DNA of 10,781 nucleotides, from positions 1-10,781 of the forward strand of contig PLEA01000518.1 in assembly GCA_003136335.1 (NCBI GenBank), in the 5' to 3' direction. A program made the position numbers and the translations under genes. The stretch comes from Acidobacteriaceae bacterium. Lineage in GTDB: Bacteria > Acidobacteriota > Terriglobia > Terriglobales > SbA1. Every line of letters starts with the position of its first letter. Within the stretch, counting starts at the first letter, position 1. Below the pieces are notes generated by a model. It ran no database searches. It was not told the origin of the DNA and saw only the letters and a program-made list of their open reading frames with translations. Shown here piece by piece: positions 7,191 through 10,781 of this stretch.

Positions 7191-7222
7191 ATCAAAAGGC
7201 CGTCGGCGATTCGCAGACGGCC
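7191..7222 (-). terminator. Intrinsic terminator of the FKBP gene
   Basis: On the minus strand GGCCGTC and GACGGCC form a 7-bp stem, extended by an inner 3-bp GCG/CGC pairing after a mismatch, and are followed by TTTTGAT. It lies about 70 nt after the FKBP stop codon, with the heptamer array between the two. Confidence 0.75.
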
Positions 7223-7262
7223 ATTTCGCCAACTCGAACCAGAACGCGGACCGAGGGTTCCT

Positions 7263-7290
7263 GAGAGCTGACAGCCGAGAGCTGATAGCT
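7263..7290. repeat. Heptamer tandem repeat, four units, next to the FKBP stop codon
   Basis: Four consecutive units read GAGAGCT, GACAGCC, GAGAGCT, GATAGCT, again alternating between two types to give a 14-bp period. The array ends 3 bp from the FKBP stop codon (7294-7296), so it would be transcribed as the start of that mRNA's 3' untranslated region. Confidence 0.7.
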
Positions 7291-7293
7291 GTT

Positions 7294-8118
7294 CTACTTC
7301 TTCTGCTCCCCAATCGAAAGCAATTCCACTTCAAAAATCAGCGTCTCCCCCGGACCGATGTCGCCCCCTGCTCCCCGGTCTCCATACGCCATATCCCCTG
7401 GGATAAACAACTGCCACTTCGATCCCACCGGCATCAACTGCAAAGCTTCCGTCCAACCCTTGATCACTCCGCCCACCGGAAACGATGTCGGCTCGCCGCG
7501 TTTGTACGAGCTGTCAAATTCCTTGCCGTTGAGCAGCGTCCCGCGATAGTTGCAGGTAACCGTGTCGCTCGCCGTCGGCTTCGGTCCCGTTCCCTCCTTC
7601 AGGATTTTGTACTGCAGGCCACTGGGCAGCGTCACCACTCCCTCTTTGCTCTTGTTGGCTGCCAGGAATGCTTCGCCTTCTTTCCGTGCTCCCGAACCTT
7701 GCTCATGCGCCTTCGCCTCCTGCTTGTTGCGAACGTCGCTCTGCAGTTGCGTAAGGGCAGCGCGCTCTTCATCTTCGGTGATTAACGCTTTGCTGCCGGC
7801 CAGAGCGTCCTTGAATCCCCGCGCCGCGATCGCCGGATCGACAGCCGTATTCACGCCCTGCCTCCGAAGATCTCCTCCGATCTTCATTCCCAAGGCGTAG
7901 CTCGCCTTTTCCTTCTGGGTCTTTAGCGTCAGCGCGGTTCCACTCTTTGAGGTCACCGGCGCCTTCTTAGCTGCCGGAGCCTTCTGTGTCTTGGCCGGAG
8001 TCGAAGCCGGTTGACTAGGTTGAACTGGGGGCGCCGGAGTCTGCTGCGCCGGGGCAATCCCCAGCAGCATCATCCCGGCCGCCAATAGTTGAAACACTAT
8101 GGTCAGAGATTTTTGCAT
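7294..8118 (-). CDS. Exported FKBP-type peptidyl-prolyl cis-trans isomerase (Mip/FkpA-like)
   Basis: A foldase that catalyses cis-trans isomerisation of X-Pro bonds in exported proteins. From the chosen ATG (8116-8118) it has 274 residues: signal peptide 1-25 (MQKSLTIVFQ, hydrophobic core, APAQ), a Pro/Ala/Lys-rich low-complexity linker (about 27-60), an FKBP N-terminal dimerisation-type helical domain (about 64-155, with KASYALGMKIG and a long helix rich in Gln/Glu/Lys), and the FKBP catalytic domain (about 166-269). The active-site pattern is complete: YRG, FDSS, FPVGGVIKGW, IPGDMAYGDRG and the final LIFEVELL. The start is uncertain: no good ribosome-binding site precedes this ATG, or the in-frame ATGs at 8134-8136 and 8170-8172. 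I prefer 8118 because it puts the signal peptide at the N-terminus. It is monocistronic, with a terminator at 7191-7222. Confidence 0.93.
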   Translation of the reverse strand: MQKSLTIVFQLLAAGMMLLGIAPAQQTPAPPVQPSQPASTPAKTQKAPAAKKAPVTSKSGTALTLKTQKEKASYALGMKIGGDLRRQGVNTAVDPAIAARGFKDALAGSKALITEDEERAALTQLQSDVRNKQEAKAHEQGSGARKEGEAFLAANKSKEGVVTLPSGLQYKILKEGTGPKPTASDTVTCNYRGTLLNGKEFDSSYKRGEPTSFPVGGVIKGWTEALQLMPVGSKWQLFIPGDMAYGDRGAGGDIGPGETLIFEVELLSIGEQKK

Positions 8119-8216
8119 ATGTTGGTATTGTCCCATTGCCAGCGAGAGATGGGCAAACCGCAAAGAATTCATATTTAAGCAGGGGTTACGAGAATTTCCT
8201 GTAATCCACAGGCGTT

Positions 8217-8232
8217 TGTGACATCGGTCACA
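8217..8232. promoter_or_regulatory. CRP-like palindrome TGTGA-N6-TCACA
   Basis: TGTGA (8217-8221) and TCACA (8228-8232) are separated by 6 bp, exactly the core of the Escherichia coli CRP binding consensus; the inner C and G also pair. It is in the region between the divergent FKBP gene and the frameshifted secreted-protein gene. Toward the right, TCTAAT (8244-8249) is a possible -10 box, but no good -35 box precedes it. Toward the left, an AT-rich TTAAAT (8173-8178 complement) is possible. CRP/FNR-family regulators are widespread, so a real site is plausible, but this is one motif match. Confidence 0.45.
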
Positions 8233-8316
8233 GCTTTCATTGTTCTAATGCGACTACCCCGACCTGTTTCCCGGTTCCCTCCGAGCAGACGTCACATCTT
8301 GAGGTCTCCCCCATGT

Positions 8317-8932
8317 ATGGGAGAAGTTGCACGTGTCTTGCTCGCGATTTTATTTCTGGCGCCGGGTTTGCTGCGCGGCCAGTCCGGTCGCGACAATCCT
8401 GTGCTCGACGTCGCCATCCCGCTTCCGCCGCGCATGGTTCAACCTCCGAGCATTGACTCGCTCCGGCCTGGCTTGCCCATAACGCCGCCGGGCACATTCG
8501 AGTTCCCCATACTCGCGCGCGCCGCCGGCACTATTTTTTCGGGCACCGTAACGGCTGTCGCGCGCCATGCGGCTAACAGCGGCCAGTCGGTAGAAACAGT
8601 CGCTATCACCTTTCACATTGAGAACGCCATTCGCGGAGCCACCCCGGGCGAAGATCTGACCATCTCGCAGTGGATTGGCCTGTGGTCGGGCGGTCAGCGC
8701 TATCGCGTCGGCGAACGCGTGCTTTTTTTTCCTTTATCCCCCGAGCAAGCTAGGCCTCACGAGTACCGTCGCCGGCGGGATGGGGCGTTTTACCATCGAT
8801 TCGTGGGGCCGTGTCTTGCTTTCAGCACAACATCTTTCAGCCTTTCGAGCAGATACCGTCCGGTGCGGGAAGTCGCGTGCAAATTTCAGCGACTTTGCCT
8901 TGGCGGTACGGCGGGCCAGTGAGGAGGAGTGA
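8317..8932 (+). pseudogene. Small secreted protein gene, frameshifted in a T8 run
   Basis: From the ATG at 8317 the frame encodes a signal peptide (MGEVARVLLAILFLAPGLLRG), a proline-rich stretch and a beta-rich domain with IFSGTVTAV, VTFH-like strands (AITFHIENAIRG), DLTISQWIGLW and RYRVGERVLFF. At the T8 run (8723-8730) the frame becomes unlikely (basic and Ser/Arg-rich), and the -1 frame continues the domain with LYPPSKLGLTSTVAGG, MGRFTIDSWGRVLLS and a helical end, stopping at TGA 8930-8932. With seven T's the two parts fuse to a smooth protein of about 204 residues. I recall such proteins from acidobacterial genomes as hypothetical exported proteins, but I know no function. The product is co-transcribed and probably coupled with the next gene. 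The extra T may be a true mutation, a sequencing error, or a slippage site. The start codon has only a weak GAGG 12 nt upstream. Confidence 0.7.
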
Positions 8933-9111
8933 GTGCAACCTGAAGAGGTGCCCCCGAAAACTCGAATGGCATTTACCACGCGCTCATTTCTTCTCAGGCT
9001 GGCCGTGGCGGCGATTGCGATTTTCTTCTTCCCAATAATTTGCCGCGCAGGTGGCCCAAATATGTCGCCGGCACTACTTACTTCGACCCGACCAGGGGCT
9101 TCCCCCACTAG
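8933..9111 (+). pseudogene. Truncated, frameshifted secreted-protein gene (possibly matrixin-like)
   Basis: The GTG at 8933 directly follows the TGA of the previous gene, and GAGGAGG in that gene's last codons serves as ribosome-binding site, so translation was probably coupled. A second start at ATG 8966 is possible. The frame encodes a signal peptide (TTRSFLLRLAVAAIAIFFF, then ICRAGGP). Near 9056 one base appears to be missing: the third frame continues at once with KYVAGTTYFDP and then ends at TAG 9109-9111. RAGGPKYVAGTTYFDP resembles the start of the mature region of large exported proteins, some with metalloprotease-like parts, that I recall from acidobacteria; this is memory, not a search. 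Only about 60 codons remain, so most of the gene has been lost and replaced by the repeat-rich DNA that follows. Confidence 0.6.
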
Positions 9112-9222
9112 AAAACGGCGCGTCGGGGAGCCTCCTGGTGCCCTCCACGACTCTTCAACAACTTGCACGGAAACTCAACGACTTAGCCACAGCCAAAATC
9201 CTAGAAAGTGAGCGCCTTATCC

Positions 9223-9493
9223 CGTCCCGGAAGGGACGTCTGAAAATAGCCCGGCGCTTCCAACGCCGGATTGCTCGCGTCGCGAAGCAGCCGCGTCCCA
9301 GAGGGACGCCTGAAATTCTGCCGCAGAGACTGCCGCCACGGTCTCAATCGTGCCTACGGCACGGCATTCCAAACCACGTCACGCTCCCGCTGTGAACGGG
9401 CGCGCTATTCTCAATGGTCCCTCCGGGACCATGACTCGCTGCGCTTCGTTGTATCCGCAACCCCACTCAATCTGTGCCGAAGCCCGAAGGCTT
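9223..9493. repeat. Array of short GC-rich hairpins in a 420-bp gene-free stretch
   Basis: At least six perfect hairpins follow one another: CGTCCC/GGGACG (9223-9238), CCGGCG/CGCCGG (9251-9269), GCGTCCC/GGGACGC (9293-9309), CGTGCC/GGCACG (9349-9363), ATGGTCCC/GGGACCAT (9414-9432) and AAGCC/GGCTT (9480-9493). Loops are only 3-7 nt, and stems 1, 3 and 5 share GTCCC/GGGAC. The last one gives a C(UUCG)G tetraloop in the minus-strand RNA. None has a T-run. The pattern matches dispersed hairpin repeats I recall between genes in acidobacterial genomes (REP-like). They lie between the decayed secreted-protein gene and the S9 gene; I see no gene in 9112-9533. Confidence 0.65.
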
Positions 9494-9496
9494 AGT

Positions 9497-9533
9497 TCTG
9501 AGGTCTGAGGAGAGGTCCGACGCCCGACGTCCG
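9497..9533. repeat. Heptamer tandem repeats touching the S9 stop codon
   Basis: Two copies of TCTGAGG (9497-9503, 9504-9510) are followed after 4 nt by GTCCGAC, GCCCGAC and GTCCG (9515-9533). The last unit touches the stop codon of the S9 gene (9534-9536), so the array would form the first bases of that mRNA's 3' untranslated region. It has the same 7-bp period as the arrays at 5989-6037 and 7263-7290, but a different sequence. Confidence 0.6.
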
Positions 9534-10781
9534 CTACTTCTTCGTCCATTGATCCACCCAATCATTCACCGCCTGGTACCACAGCCGCGAATTCTGCGGC
9601 TTCAGCACCCAATGGCCTTCGTCGGGGAAATACAGCATCTTCGACGGCACGCCTTCCATCTGCAGCGTGGTAAAGAGCTGAAAGCCCTCGCTCACATCGA
9701 GGCGGTAATCCCGCTGCCCGTGGATGACCAGCGTCGGCGTCTTGAAGTTCTTCGCGTACTGGTGCGGCGACCACTTCTCGTAACTGGCGCGGTTGTCGTA
9801 GGGAGCGCCTTTGAACTCCCAGTTGTTGAACCAGAGTTCTTCGGTGGTGCCCCAGGCGGACTCGGCGTTGAACATGCCATCGTGCGACACCAGGCACTTG
9901 AAGCGGTCGGTGTGGCCGAGGATCCAATTGATGGCGTATCCGCCGTAGCTAGCCCCCAGCGCGCACTCCCGGGACTTATCAATAAAACCATAATGCTGTT
10001 CTGCATAGTCAAGCCCCTTCATCAGGTCTTCAAACGGAGCGCCGCCCCAGTCGCCGTTGATGGCGTCGATGAACTTCTGCCCGTAGCCGGTCGACCCGTG
10101 GAAATTGATCATGATGACGACGTATCCGTTGGCGGCGAACAGTTCAGGATTCCAGCGAAAGCTCCAGTCATCCCCCCAAGCGCCCTGCGGCCCGCCGTGA
10201 ATGAGGAACTTCACGGGATACTTCTTCGCAGGATCAAAGTTCGGCGGACGGACCAGGCAGCCTTCGACATCGTCGCCGTGAGCGCCGGTAAACCAGAAGG
10301 GTTCTGCCTTCGACATGCTGATTTGCGACAGCAATTGCTCGTTTATGCGAGTGACGGCCCAATCCTTGTTCAACGAACAGCTCTCCTTCCCACGGTCCAC
10401 ATCTCCGGTTTTTGCAGGACACCCGTCGCCGGCGGCATTCGCAGCATAGATTTCGTTCGGCGCGGCGATTGACATCCGGCTGAACACCAACGTCTTACTA
10501 TCCGGCGTTATCGCCACATCGTCGTTGTATCCCGCGACGAGAGCACGTCGGGAATAGTTAGTCCCAGCTGTCGGCGCGGTGTCCACGACATAAATCAGGG
10601 AGTGACGTTCGTGCTCCGCACTGAAGTAGATCGTCGTCGAGTCAGGCGCCCAAACGTATGACCCAACCCACTGATCGAAACCCTCCGTTAGGTCCTTCTT
10701 CTCTCCCGTCTTACGGTCATCTAGCATCAGCCGGAAGCGGTCGCTCTCGTATCCCGGACGCTGCTGGGCGCGGTAGGCGAT
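9534..10781 (-). CDS. S9 family serine peptidase, 5' end missing
   Basis: The frame is open to the right edge, so the start lies outside and 415 C-terminal residues are visible. The first part is the end of a beta-propeller (residues such as YRAQQRPGYESDRFRLMLDDRKTG across 10713-10781, and VWAPDSTTIYFSAEHE). The alpha/beta-hydrolase domain has LIHGGPQGAWGD and the full catalytic triad: Ser in GASYGGYA (codon 9948-9950), Asp in HGQRDYRLDV (9708-9710) and His in DEGHW (9612-9614), with the normal Asp-His distance of 32. The protein should be an exported or periplasmic dipeptidyl- or acylaminoacyl-type peptidase; the signal peptide is not in view. The visible sequence resembles the DPP/acylaminoacyl-peptidase branch more closely than the S9 gene at 1602-3665 does. 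The stop codon is directly followed by a heptamer repeat and then the hairpin array. No T-run terminator is visible. Confidence 0.94.
   Translation of the reverse strand: MAYRAQQRPGYESDRFRLMLDDRKTGEKKDLTEGFDQWVGSYVWAPDSTTIYFSAEHERHSLIYVVDTAPTAGTNYSRRALVAGYNDDVAITPDSKTLVFSRMSIAAPNEIYAANAAGDGCPAKTGDVDRGKESCSLNKDWAVTRINEQLLSQISMSKAEPFWFTGAHGDDVEGCLVRPPNFDPAKKYPVKFLIHGGPQGAWGDDWSFRWNPELFAANGYVVIMINFHGSTGYGQKFIDAINGDWGGAPFEDLMKGLDYAEQHYGFIDKSRECALGASYGGYAINWILGHTDRFKCLVSHDGMFNAESAWGTTEELWFNNWEFKGAPYDNRASYEKWSPHQYAKNFKTPTLVIHGQRDYRLDVSEGFQLFTTLQMEGVPSKMLYFPDEGHWVLKPQNSRLWYQAVNDWVDQWTKK

Noticed and set aside
6971..7195. Open frame of 74 codons on the minus strand between YihY and FKBP
   Set aside because: It starts at the FKBP terminator T-run, covers several hairpins and has no recognisable motif.
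7123..7785. Open frame of 220 codons on the plus strand opposite FKBP
   Set aside because: Antisense to the catalytic FKBP domain; rich in Arg, Leu and Ser in a way typical of a shadow frame.
9081..9210. Short open stretch with residues LPPLENGASGSLLVPSTTLQ
   Set aside because: It has an even composition and could be the tail of a lost gene, but I recognise nothing and see no start, so I do not list it as a feature.
9223..9493. Possible CRISPR array
   Set aside because: The repeats are hairpins of unequal length and spacing; there are no identical direct repeats with regular spacers and no cas genes.
9474..10472. Open frame of 332 codons on the plus strand opposite the right-hand S9 gene
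   Set aside because: Antisense to conserved peptidase motifs and without a domain I recognise; it also begins within repeat DNA.
1..10781. A defence island, secretion cluster or biosynthetic cluster
   Set aside because: The genes are mostly monocistronic, have their own terminators where visible and belong to common housekeeping or exported families; nothing ties them into one system.

Overview
The window looks like a piece of an Acidobacteriota chromosome, most likely class Terriglobia (Koribacter/Sulfotelmatobacter-like). This is an inference from gene content and style: moderately high G+C, secreted S9 peptidases, a TPR protein with a peptidase-MA-like module, a secreted Mip-type FKBP with a Pro/Ala/Lys-rich linker, a decayed pair of small secreted proteins of a kind I recall from acidobacterial genomes, and repeat-rich intergenic DNA. 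There are no phage genes, transposases, CRISPR arrays, tRNAs or rRNAs.

Layout, left to right. (1) 1-1590 (+): 3' part of a TPR/peptidase-MA-like protein, cut by the window edge. (2) 1602-3665 (-): complete secreted S9 serine peptidase, convergent with the first gene, with a good sigma70-type promoter at 3706-3735. (3) 3816-5033 (-): secreted NlpC/P60 peptidase with an unassigned C-terminal domain. Its stop codon is followed by a copy of the 3' end and terminator of a cold-shock gene. (4) 5265-5873 (-): a cold-shock protein gene with its own terminator, a long (~280 nt) predicted leader, a promoter and an upstream palindrome. (5) 5989-6965 (+): a heptamer repeat array, then a YihY/BrkB-family inner-membrane protein. 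(6) 7055-7290: a structured intergenic stretch with hairpins, the terminator of the next gene and a second heptamer array. (7) 7294-8118 (-): secreted FKBP-type peptidyl-prolyl isomerase. (8) 8217-8232: a CRP-like palindrome in the divergent intergenic region. (9) 8317-9111 (+): two adjoining secreted-protein genes, both frameshifted. (10) 9223-9493: an array of hairpins. (11) 9497-9533: a third heptamer array touching the stop codon of (12) 9534-10781 (-), the 3' part of a second S9 peptidase that runs off the right edge.

The genes do not form an obvious single pathway. The common theme is the cell envelope and exported proteins: two S9 peptidases, a cell-wall peptidase, an exported foldase and a membrane protein. 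I did not find a clear new multi-gene system. The most unusual features are the duplicated cold-shock 3' end and terminator behind the NlpC/P60 gene, the T8 homopolymer frameshift in an otherwise well-preserved gene, and three unrelated-sequence arrays that share a 7-bp period, two of which sit against stop codons.
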